A stretch of 64,000 bases of DNA. Source: Bacteroidota bacterium. GTDB lineage: Bacteria > Bacteroidota > Bacteroidia > Palsa-948. The stretch lies in NCBI GenBank assembly GCA_016195025.1, contig JACQAL010000036.1, positions 83,411-147,410 of the forward strand. The letters run 5' to 3'. Below the pieces are notes generated by a model that worked only from the letters and a program-made list of their open reading frames with translations, was not told where the DNA came from and searched no databases. A program made the translations under genes and the position numbers. Positions 1 to 7,173 of the stretch are shown here, piece by piece. Positions within the stretch are counted from its first letter, which is position 1. Each line of letters begins with the position of its first letter.

Positions 1-2
1 TT

Positions 3-1124
3 GTTTTTCCGAAGGAAGCGGTGGAAAAATACGGAGATGAATCTGCGGTTGGAACCGGACCGTTCATTCTGAAAAATAAAGACGATGAAAAATTATTTCT
101 CGTCCGCAACCCAAATTATTTCCGCACCGATTCGCTCGGCAATCAACTTCCTTTTCTCGATACCATTCAGGTAAATTTCATTTCTGACAAAGCACGGGAA
201 ATGGAAGCGTTCAAAAAAGAAGAAACGCATATTATTTTCGGATTGCCTTCCTCTGCGGTGAGCGAAATGGTGGAGCAGAGTTTGGAAGATTTCAGGAGCA
301 AAAATCCAAAATATCTTCTGGTGCGGAATCCGGAAATGACTTCCGAGTATTACGAATTTAATATTTCGAAACCGCCTTTTAATAATCTCAAAGTGCGCCA
401 GGCGTTTTCGTATGCCATGAACCGCGATAAAATTATTTCCGATGCGCTGAACACCGAAGCGTTTGGCCCGGGCATTTGCGGAATCACTCCGCCAGGAATT
501 CCCGATTATGACATCACCGATATTCACGGCTATAATTTCAATCCTGAAAAAGCAAAAAAACTTTTTGCAGAAGCCGGCTATTCCGATGGAAAAAAATTTC
601 CGCGCATCACCATTGAACTTAACAGCGGAGGAGGAAAAAATGTGGAAGTAGTGGAAGAAATAAAAAAGCAGCTGAAAGAGGTATTGAATGTAGAAGTGGA
701 CTATATCGTAGTTCCCTTCGCCCGGAAAATTGAGGATATGAAATTCAGCAAGGCAGAAATTTTCCGTTCCGCGTGGGTTGCCGATTATCCCAATCCTGAA
801 AATTTTCTCCGCACATTTTACGGAGGATATGTTCCGGATAGTTTGAGCAAGCCCTCGTATCCGAACACCGTGCGCTATAAAAATATTGCCTACGATAGTT
901 TGGTGGAAAAAGGTTTTGAAGCAAAAAATCCTGAGGACGGTTTTAGCTATTACAAAAATGCCGAACAAATTCTGATGAACGATGCGCCCATTATGATTCT
1001 CTGGTATGGCGAAAACATGAAAGTGATTCATTCCTTCGTGAAAAATTTTTATTTCAACCCGATGAACTACAAAGATTTTTCGGAAACATATATTCAGAAA
1101 AATTCTCCCGCTGAAAAACCCTGA
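3..1124 (+). CDS. Peptide ABC transporter substrate-binding protein (SBP_bac_5), truncated at window edge
   Basis: Solute receptor of an oligopeptide/dipeptide ABC importer (DppA/OppA type), acting outside the inner membrane and delivering peptide to a permease pair. The frame is open from the left edge (it reads VFPKEAVEKYG before the first GTG), so the true start and any signal peptide lie outside; about 374 residues remain of the usual 500-600. Visible family signatures are GTGPF about 20 residues in, the segment FNNLKVRQAFSYAMNRDK, and PENFLRTFYGG in the C-terminal lobe. It is followed after 10 bases by the DUF167 gene. A DppC-type permease lies near 55.5 kb and might belong to the same importer, but the two are unlinked. 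Family call is firm; substrate is not known. Confidence 0.88.
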   Translation, partial: VFPKEAVEKYGDESAVGTGPFILKNKDDEKLFLVRNPNYFRTDSLGNQLPFLDTIQVNFISDKAREMEAFKKEETHIIFGLPSSAVSEMVEQSLEDFRSKNPKYLLVRNPEMTSEYYEFNISKPPFNNLKVRQAFSYAMNRDKIISDALNTEAFGPGICGITPPGIPDYDITDIHGYNFNPEKAKKLFAEAGYSDGKKFPRITIELNSGGGKNVEVVEEIKKQLKEVLNVEVDYIVVPFARKIEDMKFSKAEIFRSAWVADYPNPENFLRTFYGGYVPDSLSKPSYPNTVRYKNIAYDSLVEKGFEAKNPEDGFSYYKNAEQILMNDAPIMILWYGENMKVIHSFVKNFYFNPMNYKDFSETYIQKNSPAEKP

Positions 1125-1134
1125 CTGATTTCCC

Positions 1135-1404
1135 ATGCAGATTCACTGCATCGTAAAACCGCAAAGCAAAATTGATTCAGTCACGGTAAATCCCGATAAC
1201 TCGCTTCGCATAAAAATAAAAGCGCCACCGGTTAACGGAAAAGCGAATGAATACTTAATAGAATTTCTTTCAGAAATTTTTAATTTGCCGAAGAAAAACA
1301 TTCAAATCGTTTCCGGCCTCACAAACTCGCATAAAAGAATTAACATTGCAGCCGAAGATTCAGACATTCAAAAAATAATTTCCAATCTAAAAAAATCAAA
1401 ATGA
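1135..1404 (+). CDS. DUF167 (YggU/UPF0235) family protein
   Basis: Small 89-residue protein of the YggU/DUF167 family, whose biochemical role is not established. The fold signature is clear: the VKPQSK start segment, then IKIKAPPVNGKANEYLIEFL and a late IVSGLTNSHKRI strand-loop. Length is typical (about 90-100 residues). It sits 10 bases after the peptide-binding protein, and its stop overlaps the start of the aminopeptidase P gene as ATGA, so the two are probably translationally coupled. Function cannot be deduced from the neighbours. Confidence 0.85.
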   Translation: MQIHCIVKPQSKIDSVTVNPDNSLRIKIKAPPVNGKANEYLIEFLSEIFNLPKKNIQIVSGLTNSHKRINIAAEDSDIQKIISNLKKSK

Positions 1405-2690
1405 AATACTCTCCCATTCCCAATTCACTTTTCATCAACAACCGAAAGCGTGTTGTAAAAGAACTGAAACCGGGTTCGCTTGCTTTGTTCAACAGCAACG
1501 ATATTATGCCCACGAATGCGGACGGTTCCATGCCTTTCATTCAGAGCACGGATATTTTCTGGCTCAGCGGAGTTGACCAGGAAGAAAGCATCTTACTGGT
1601 TTTTCCCGATTCAAAACTTCCCGAGCATAAAGAAATTTTATTCGTGAAAGAAACCAGCGAGCAGATTGCAATCTGGGAAGGAGAAAAACTCACGAAGAAA
1701 AAAACTGCTGAAGTTTCGGGAATACAAACGGTGTATTGGCTTTCGCAGTTCAAAACAATTTTTCACCAACTCATGTGCGAGTGCCGGCATGTATATTTAA
1801 ATACGAATGAACATTTACGAGCGGCAGTGGAAGTTGAAACACGCGATGCCCGTTTTGTAAAATGGTGCAAGGAACAATATCCGCTTCACAATTATATTCG
1901 TGTGCAGCCCATCATGCATTCTCTCCGCGCCATAAAATCAAAAGAAGAAATTGATTTGATTCAAACCGCATGCAACATTACCGAAAAAGGTTTGCGCAGA
2001 ATTCTTCCGTTCATCAAGCCGAATGTTTGGGAGTATGAAATTGAAGCGGAACTTTCGCATGAGTTCATTCGCAATCGCTCGCGCGGATTTGCTTACACTC
2101 CCATTATTGCTTCGGGTTTCAATGCGTGCGTGCTTCATTATATAGATACCAACAAGCAGTGCAAAACGGGTGATGTGATTCTGCTCGATGTGGCGGCTGA
2201 GTATGCGAATTATGCTTCTGACTTAACACGCTGCATTCCGGTTTCCGGAAAATTTTCCAAGCGCCAGAAAAATGTTTACAACGCGGTGCTTCGCGTGATA
2301 CGCGGTGCAATTGACATGCTGAAAGCCGGAAATAATATTTTAGATTATCACGAAGCCGTTGGAAAAATGATGGAAGAAGAATTAATTAAACTTCGCCTTC
2401 TTCGGGAATCGGCTGTGAAAAAACAAGACCCGAAAAATCCTCTCTACAAAAAATATTTCATGCACGGCACTTCGCATTATCTCGGATTAGATGTGCACGA
2501 TTACGGTGACAAGTACAGAAAATTTGAAGCGGGAATGGTTTTCACCTGCGAGCCGGGAATTTATATCCGCGAAGAAAACCTGGGCATTCGTTTGGAAAAT
2601 GATATTCTCATTACGAAAAACGGAAATGTGGATTTGATGAAAAACATTCCTATTGAAGCGGAAGAGATTGAATCACTAATGAATTCTTAA
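1401..2690 (+). CDS. pepP: Xaa-Pro aminopeptidase (aminopeptidase P, M24B)
   Basis: Cytoplasmic metallopeptidase that removes an N-terminal residue preceding proline. 429 residues, the usual length. Residues 1-130 form the AMP_N domain (WLSGVDQEES); the C-terminal pita-bread domain carries the dinuclear metal ligands in order: Asp in LLDVAAEY, Asp in SDLTRCIP, His in HGTSHYLGLDVHD, Glu in TCEPGIYI and Glu in IRLENDI. All five are present, so the enzyme should be active. The ATG overlaps the stop of the DUF167 gene. A palindromic repeat follows the gene and may end the transcript. Confidence 0.95.
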   Translation: MKYSPIPNSLFINNRKRVVKELKPGSLALFNSNDIMPTNADGSMPFIQSTDIFWLSGVDQEESILLVFPDSKLPEHKEILFVKETSEQIAIWEGEKLTKKKTAEVSGIQTVYWLSQFKTIFHQLMCECRHVYLNTNEHLRAAVEVETRDARFVKWCKEQYPLHNYIRVQPIMHSLRAIKSKEEIDLIQTACNITEKGLRRILPFIKPNVWEYEIEAELSHEFIRNRSRGFAYTPIIASGFNACVLHYIDTNKQCKTGDVILLDVAAEYANYASDLTRCIPVSGKFSKRQKNVYNAVLRVIRGAIDMLKAGNNILDYHEAVGKMMEEELIKLRLLRESAVKKQDPKNPLYKKYFMHGTSHYLGLDVHDYGDKYRKFEAGMVFTCEPGIYIREENLGIRLENDILITKNGNVDLMKNIPIEAEEIESLMNS

Positions 2691-2706
2691 GCAACTTTTA
2701 ATTTTA

Positions 2707-2789
2707 CTGGTAACGAAGTAGCGAATCCTATAACGAATTTTACGAATGATTCGTTGTATTCGTAACTTAATTAGTTACTTCGTTACCAG
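2707..2789. repeat. ACGAAT-rich inverted repeat, copy 1
   Basis: An 83-base intergenic element with perfect 14-base arms, CTGGTAACGAAGTA and TACTTCGTTACCAG. Its interior is made of the words AACGAAT, TACGAAT and ATTCGT. The same words recur between genes near 28.95 kb and 49.54 kb. It fills almost the whole gap between pepP and the hydrolase gene and could form a hairpin in either transcript. Confidence 0.75.
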
Positions 2790-2799
2790 AAATTGAAGA

Positions 2800-3597
2800 A
2801 TGATTAAATACACAGATTTCCGAAAAATAAAAGTCCGCTATTCCGACAAAGGAAAAGGAAGAGTAATTGTTTTGCTTCACGGATTTTTAGAATCGCAGGA
2901 AATCTTCGATGAACTCTCCACCAAACTTTCAAAAAGTTTTCGTGTCATTGCAATTGATTTGCCCGGACATGGAGAAACTCCTGCAATCGGCTACGTACAT
3001 TCGATGGAACTCATGGCTGAATGCGCAAAATCGGTTTTGGATTCTTTGGGAATCAGAAAATATGTAGTGGTTGGACATTCAATGGGTGGATATGTTGCGC
3101 TTGCGTTTGCGGAAATGTTTCCACAAAATGTTTCAGGGCTCTGCCTTTTTCATTCCTCCGCCATGCCTGATTCGGATGAAAAGAAAAAAGACCGTGACCG
3201 TGTTGCAGAGATTGTTATGAAAGACCACACGCAATTTGTTTCCGATTTAATTCCGAAACTTTTTGCGAAAGAAAATATTTCTATACTCCAAGATGAAGTT
3301 ACCAAAGCAAAACAAATTGCGTTGCAAACTCCCAAAGAAGGAATAGTTGCCGCGCTGAAAGGAATGAAAGAGCGCCCGTCACGCGAAATGGTTTTGAAGA
3401 ATGCAAAGTTTCCGGTTCTGTTTATCATAGGGAAACAGGATGTGATTCTCGCCTGGGAAAATCTTTTGCTGCTTGCCGGCTTGCCTAGAAAAAGTTTCCA
3501 GTTAGTGCTCGAACATACAGGACACATGGGTTTTTACGAAGCGCCAGAAGAAACTTTTAAAGCATTGAGAAAGTTTTCTGCAATGTGTTTCAGATAA
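2800..3597 (+). CDS. Alpha/beta-fold hydrolase
   Basis: 265-residue cytoplasmic hydrolase of the alpha/beta superfamily (AB hydrolase_1). It shows the oxyanion segment VLLHGFLES near residue 25, the nucleophile elbow VVGHSMGGYVAL near residue 90 (catalytic Ser), an Asp in IGKQDVI near residue 207 and the His in HTGHMGFYEAP near residue 242, so the triad looks complete. There is no signal peptide. It stands alone after a palindromic element, so its substrate cannot be inferred; esterase, lactonase or C-C hydrolase activities are all possible in this superfamily. Confidence 0.88.
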   Translation: MIKYTDFRKIKVRYSDKGKGRVIVLLHGFLESQEIFDELSTKLSKSFRVIAIDLPGHGETPAIGYVHSMELMAECAKSVLDSLGIRKYVVVGHSMGGYVALAFAEMFPQNVSGLCLFHSSAMPDSDEKKKDRDRVAEIVMKDHTQFVSDLIPKLFAKENISILQDEVTKAKQIALQTPKEGIVAALKGMKERPSREMVLKNAKFPVLFIIGKQDVILAWENLLLLAGLPRKSFQLVLEHTGHMGFYEAPEETFKALRKFSAMCFR

Positions 3598-3642
3598 ACT
3601 ACTATATTAATTTTGAAAAAGAATCGTATTAAAGCAGAATAA

Positions 3643-4086
3643 ATGAAAACATTTATGTTATCCGTTATTTTTTTTCTTCAAACATTTAATTTCTGTTATT
3701 CACAACTAATGGGGGGAGGAATACTGCCTTTATTTTCAGTATCAACAAAAGCAGATAATATTTTAGAAGCAACAATGTTCTCTGTCCCCAGTACTACAAT
3801 TAGTGTTATAAATGGTATAAATATATACCATCGCAAACCCGCAAGTGATAATGCCCCTTTTGGAATTATTCTTGGTGCTTTTCAGATATATGCAACCGCA
3901 CAATTCTCATCCAATTCTACTGTGAGAACTATAAATTATGTTTCAGGGTCATGTCTTATTCTAACAAGTGTTTTAAGGATGTATGATTTTGAAAAAGATT
4001 CTAAAACAGCATTTAATTTTAATATTATGCCAATGAATAACGGATCACTTTTAGTCGGATTTAATTTTTCTCATCAATTTAATTAA
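3643..4086 (+). CDS. Hypothetical exported protein
   Basis: 147 residues, not recognised. It begins with a clear Sec signal peptide (hydrophobic stretch to FCYSQL, cleavage near residue 20) and then a hydrophobic, glycine-poor sequence with possible beta-strands or short membrane segments. An in-frame TAATTTTG word resembling the -7 promoter box lies about 30 bases before the ATG. It converges with the repeat lipoprotein gene; their stop codons overlap by four bases. Probably an envelope protein, with no further basis for a role. Confidence 0.55.
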   Translation: MKTFMLSVIFFLQTFNFCYSQLMGGGILPLFSVSTKADNILEATMFSVPSTTISVINGINIYHRKPASDNAPFGIILGAFQIYATAQFSSNSTVRTINYVSGSCLILTSVLRMYDFEKDSKTAFNFNIMPMNNGSLLVGFNFSHQFN

Positions 4087-5330
4087 TGCTGTGGAATTCC
4101 CAATCCCAATTCTTTTTTCTTTTTTTGTTTTTTCATTTCTCTTTTCATTTCGCGTGTTGTGCTGAAACTTGCACTTTCTTTCACACTTTGCTTTTCCATT
4201 TGCCGCTCTTCTCTTGATTTGAAATGGAAACGGAAGAGATGAAATATTTTTTTCTTTTTGCCGGTTCCCACATTTTTATTTTTATTCTTTCCTTTCCGCA
4301 AATTGGAAGGAGAATTTTTATTTAATTCAGTTTTCGAAGCGAATGCGTCTGTTCCTTTAGTATTGTCCTCCAGTTTTCTTTTTCTGAATTTAATTTTTCT
4401 TCCGCTGGCTTTTTCCCCGTAATCCATTGAATGATTATTGTTCGCAGTAAAATTTCCTGCGCTCACATCGCCTCCTTTGATTTTATTTCTTCTGAACTTC
4501 ACTCTTTTGCCTGAAGATTTCTCTCCGTAGTCCTTTGAAGATTTATTTGTGGCGAATGCATCACCCAATGAACTTTCTTTTTCAGATTTACGTTTAAAGC
4601 GAACTCGTTTGCCGGAAGATTTTTTTCCGTAATCCTTTGAAGATTTGTTGGTGGCAAACGCGTCACCAAGCGCACTTCCTTTTTCAGATTTACGTTTGAA
4701 GCGAACTCGTTTGCCGGAAGATTTTTCTCCATAATCCTTTGAAGATTTGTTGGTGGCGAACGCGTCACCAAGCGCACTTCCTTTTTCTGATTTACGTTTG
4801 AAGCGAACTCGTTTGCCGGAAGATTTTTCTCCGTAATCCTTTGAAGATTTGTTGGTGGCGAACGCATCACCGAGTGAACTTCCCTTTTCAGATTTTCTTT
4901 TGAAGCGAACTCGCTTACCGGAAGATTTTTCTCCATAGTCCTTTGAAGATTTGTTGGTGGCGAATGCATCACCAACCGAAGTTCCTTTTGCTTTATCTCT
5001 TCTGAAAATTTTTATTCTCTTTCCATTTGCTTTTTCGCCATAGTTTTTAGTTTGCTTGCTTGCAGTGAAACCATCTCCGGTTTTATTTTTTGATTTTCTG
5101 CGCGATGATTTGAAACTGTCATTTTGTTTCGGAGATTTGGCTTTTGATTTTTTCGAGAGAAAAGATTCTTTCGGCTCTTTTGTTTTTTGTTTTTTATCGC
5201 GCTTGCCGAAGAAATGCCGCTCGGGAAATGTTTTCTGCTTTTCTCCTGAATCTTTGGAAGGCATGTTGCTTGCTGTTTTGCATGCGCTCAGAAGAATTAA
5301 AAAGATGGCGGAAGAGTAAAAAAACTTCAT
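4083..5330 (-). CDS. Lipoprotein made of tandem 34-residue basic repeats
   Basis: 415-residue predicted lipoprotein, not recognised. The signal ends in a lipobox, LLSACK, with the lipidated Cys near residue 17. After a Lys/Ser-rich linker come seven repeats of about 34 residues, with consensus GDAFATNKSSKDYGEKSSG followed by KRVRFKRKSEKGSSL; the middle four are nearly identical, the outer ones degenerate, and an eighth is partial. The C-terminal tail is again Lys/Arg-rich. The whole protein is strongly basic and has no evident enzymatic domain. It could bind a polyanion such as nucleic acid, LPS or acidic polysaccharide at the envelope; that is inference. It belongs in style with the small basic lipoprotein near 28.7 kb. 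Confidence 0.75.
   Translation of the reverse strand: MKFFYSSAIFLILLSACKTASNMPSKDSGEKQKTFPERHFFGKRDKKQKTKEPKESFLSKKSKAKSPKQNDSFKSSRRKSKNKTGDGFTASKQTKNYGEKANGKRIKIFRRDKAKGTSVGDAFATNKSSKDYGEKSSGKRVRFKRKSEKGSSLGDAFATNKSSKDYGEKSSGKRVRFKRKSEKGSALGDAFATNKSSKDYGEKSSGKRVRFKRKSEKGSALGDAFATNKSSKDYGKKSSGKRVRFKRKSEKESSLGDAFATNKSSKDYGEKSSGKRVKFRRNKIKGGDVSAGNFTANNNHSMDYGEKASGRKIKFRKRKLEDNTKGTDAFASKTELNKNSPSNLRKGKNKNKNVGTGKKKKIFHLFRFHFKSREERQMEKQSVKESASFSTTREMKREMKKQKKKKELGLGIPQH
4338..5078 (-). repeat. 102-bp tandem repeat array coding the 34-residue units
   Basis: About seven head-to-tail copies of a 102-base unit inside the lipoprotein gene. Central copies differ at only a few bases; several shared words (such as GAAGATTTGTTGGTGGCGAA) recur at exactly 102-base spacing. 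The near-identity of the middle copies suggests recent duplication or gene conversion, so the copy number may vary between strains and may be miscounted in short-read assemblies. Confidence 0.9.
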
Positions 5331-5389
5331 CTATGGAGTAAAGATAATTCTATTTCTCCTGTTTCCACTGTTGCCTCAAAGGGATTTCT

Positions 5390-5794
5390 TCACTTCAGCC
5401 ACATAAAAACTTTAGGATTGTTTTCAAGCATTCTGAACTTTTCTTTGCTCGAAGAAATGATTGCAATGAAATCAATCAGCGGAAGAATTCCAGCGCAGCC
5501 GCCAAGTGTGCCCACGTATACAAAAGGCATGTAAGGTTTTGTGCCGAGATAAATCCGGTGCAGTCCTAAGATTCCGAAGGGAAAAGGAAAAGATAATATG
5601 GACGCAATGAGCCGGTGTTTTTTTGCGGGAGAAGAATGCAAAGAAAGAGTATCGGAGGAAAAAAATTCTTGCCGGGGAAATTCATTATTAACAGAAGGAT
5701 TAGCATTCAATACTATTATCATAGTAGAATCGCTTTCTTTTGCTTTTAAAAGAATACTAGGAAGAAGAAAAAAAAGCAAAAAGTATTTTTTCAT
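5390..5794 (-). CDS. TM2 domain-containing membrane protein
   Basis: 134 residues. It starts with a signal-like hydrophobic segment (KKYFLLFFLLPSILL), has a polar stretch to about residue 60, and ends in a TM2 domain: two membrane helices with the hallmark GLHRIYLGTK turn and a polar LIDFIAII second helix. The ATG at MKKYFLL is preferred over an upstream start because the longer frame would run through the promoter and start of the divergent barrel gene. TM2 proteins are small membrane proteins of uncertain role; no partner is evident. Confidence 0.75.
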   Translation of the reverse strand: MKKYFLLFFLLPSILLKAKESDSTMIIVLNANPSVNNEFPRQEFFSSDTLSLHSSPAKKHRLIASILSFPFPFGILGLHRIYLGTKPYMPFVYVGTLGGCAGILPLIDFIAIISSSKEKFRMLENNPKVFMWLK

Positions 5795-5830
5795 AAAGCA
5801 AATATCGGAAGTATAAGGCAACTCTATTAA

Positions 5831-5857
5831 TTGATTGTAAAAAAAAACATACCTTTG
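5831..5857 (+). promoter_or_regulatory. Candidate Bacteroidota promoter for the barrel protein
   Basis: TTG followed after 16 bases by TACCTTTG, matching the TAnnTTTG -7 box, with the spacer slightly shorter than usual. It lies 37 bases before the ATG of the outer-membrane protein gene, in a divergent intergenic region. Confidence 0.45.
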
Positions 5858-5894
5858 TTGCCGCTCAAACAACATTAACCAATTTATTATTAAA

Positions 5895-6635
5895 ATGAAA
5901 AAACTTTTTACTTTCACAATCGCTCTCTTTTCTTTTGCAGGTTTTCTTTTTGCAGGTTCAACAATACCCGGTATTCCAAACGGAGAATTAGTTGCAAAAA
6001 ATAATTTGCATCCGTATTCTTTATCACTGAATCTACCCGAACAAAATCTTTTTGCCAAAAAGCATGGCGGGCAAGCAAAAAATGCTTTTGGAGAAGGAAC
6101 AATTGTTATTTCTGCCGGCTATGGTTTTGGAAACTTTACGCAGGCACTTTTTAGTTTCGCGAACTCTTTTGGCGGATACTCTTACAGCAGCATCGGCCCA
6201 ATACACGGCAAATTTGAATATGGTTTGTCAGATAACATCGGAGTGGGACTCAGCATGAATTATATAGGAGCAAAAGCAAAATGGAATGATACCTATGACG
6301 TGTATAATTCAACAACGGGTAACTATGACACGTATCCCTGCACGAATGAGTGGGATTTTTCTTCCTTAAGTATTCTCGCACGATTTAATGTTCATTTTGC
6401 CACTACTGAAAAATTAGACCCTTATTGGGGAATTGGAGCCGGATACAGAAGTGGAAGTTGGAGTCAATCTTCTACTTGCCAAGGCGGAACAACTAGGGCA
6501 TATCCCTCCTATCAACCTTTCGGCTTTGAAACCACCTTCGGGCTGCGCTATTATTTTACAGATAATATTGGTTTATATTCCGAAATAGGTTGGGCAAAAG
6601 CCGTCATTCAATTCGGTGTTGCGGTCAAACTCTGA
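5895..6635 (+). CDS. Outer-membrane beta-barrel protein
   Basis: 246 residues with a Sec signal peptide (cleavage near GFLFAG, residue 21). The mature part alternates aromatic and polar residues in strands typical of an eight-stranded barrel (IVISAGYGFGNF, VGLSMNYIGAKAKW, YWGIGAGYRSG, GLRYYFTDNIGLYSEIGWA) and ends in a hydrophobic strand with a terminal KL. It resembles the small OmpW/Omp_b-brl families, though the exact family is uncertain. A TAnnTTTG promoter lies just upstream. Probably a structural or minor pore protein of the outer membrane. Confidence 0.7.
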   Translation: MKKLFTFTIALFSFAGFLFAGSTIPGIPNGELVAKNNLHPYSLSLNLPEQNLFAKKHGGQAKNAFGEGTIVISAGYGFGNFTQALFSFANSFGGYSYSSIGPIHGKFEYGLSDNIGVGLSMNYIGAKAKWNDTYDVYNSTTGNYDTYPCTNEWDFSSLSILARFNVHFATTEKLDPYWGIGAGYRSGSWSQSSTCQGGTTRAYPSYQPFGFETTFGLRYYFTDNIGLYSEIGWAKAVIQFGVAVKL

Positions 6636-6657
6636 AAAAAATTTCTGCCAGGAGGAT

Positions 6658-7173
6658 TTAAGGCAGGTTCTTAAATCCTCTTATTATTTCATCCATATCC
6701 TCCTCATAGGTTGACTTCATATTCTCTGAAACCCCAATGATGATTTTGTAAAAAGAATTCTTTGCCCTGATGGCTGCCACTTTGTAAAACACTCCTGTTT
6801 CGCCCACGCTTCCGCGAATGTTTCCGAGCAAGGCATCGGCTCCGTTTATTTTTTCAGGATAATAATTAATGAGAACTCCATGCTCAAGTTTGGAAGCGAA
6901 ACCTTCCGAAAATTTCTTGAAGAAGTTTTCAAGTGAAGATGAATCGTGCTTTTCATACACCAGAAGAAACAATTGTTCTTTCTCATTTTTATACTGAAGC
7001 AAAGCAGAAGAATCAATATTATCTGTTTTGGAAAGATAATCGGGAATGGAAATGCTGAATTTATCCGGAACGATTGTGGTAGTAAATTTCTGCGGCTCCG
7101 ATTGCGAAAAAAATACAAGAAGTAAAACCGAAATGAAAATAAAAATTAAAAAGTATGGAAAATATTTTTTCAA
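6658..7173 (-). CDS. Hypothetical membrane-anchored protein, coupled to infB
   Basis: 171 residues, not recognised. An N-terminal hydrophobic anchor (residues 5-24) without a lipobox precedes a soluble alpha/beta domain of about 140 residues ([30 protein letters not shown]) that recalls PsbP/DUF1795-like folds, only by overall look. The start is a TTG that overlaps the infB stop (TTGA), so translation is probably coupled to infB, making it the last gene of the nusA-infB operon. No link of function to translation is implied by the sequence. Confidence 0.6.
   Translation of the reverse strand: MKKYFPYFLIFIFISVLLLVFFSQSEPQKFTTTIVPDKFSISIPDYLSKTDNIDSSALLQYKNEKEQLFLLVYEKHDSSSLENFFKKFSEGFASKLEHGVLINYYPEKINGADALLGNIRGSVGETGVFYKVAAIRAKNSFYKIIIGVSENMKSTYEEDMDEIIRGFKNLP

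Noticed and set aside
93-1136. 347-codon open frame antisense to the peptide-binding protein gene
   Set aside because: The sense frame has clear SBP_bac_5 signatures throughout; the antisense product is a low-complexity His/Phe/Ile-rich chain with no known features and arises from codon bias.
4499-4975. 158-codon frame on the minus strand within the repeat lipoprotein
   Set aside because: It is the same 102-base repeat read in another frame; it stays open only because the repeat lacks stops in that frame, and it has no signal or lipobox.
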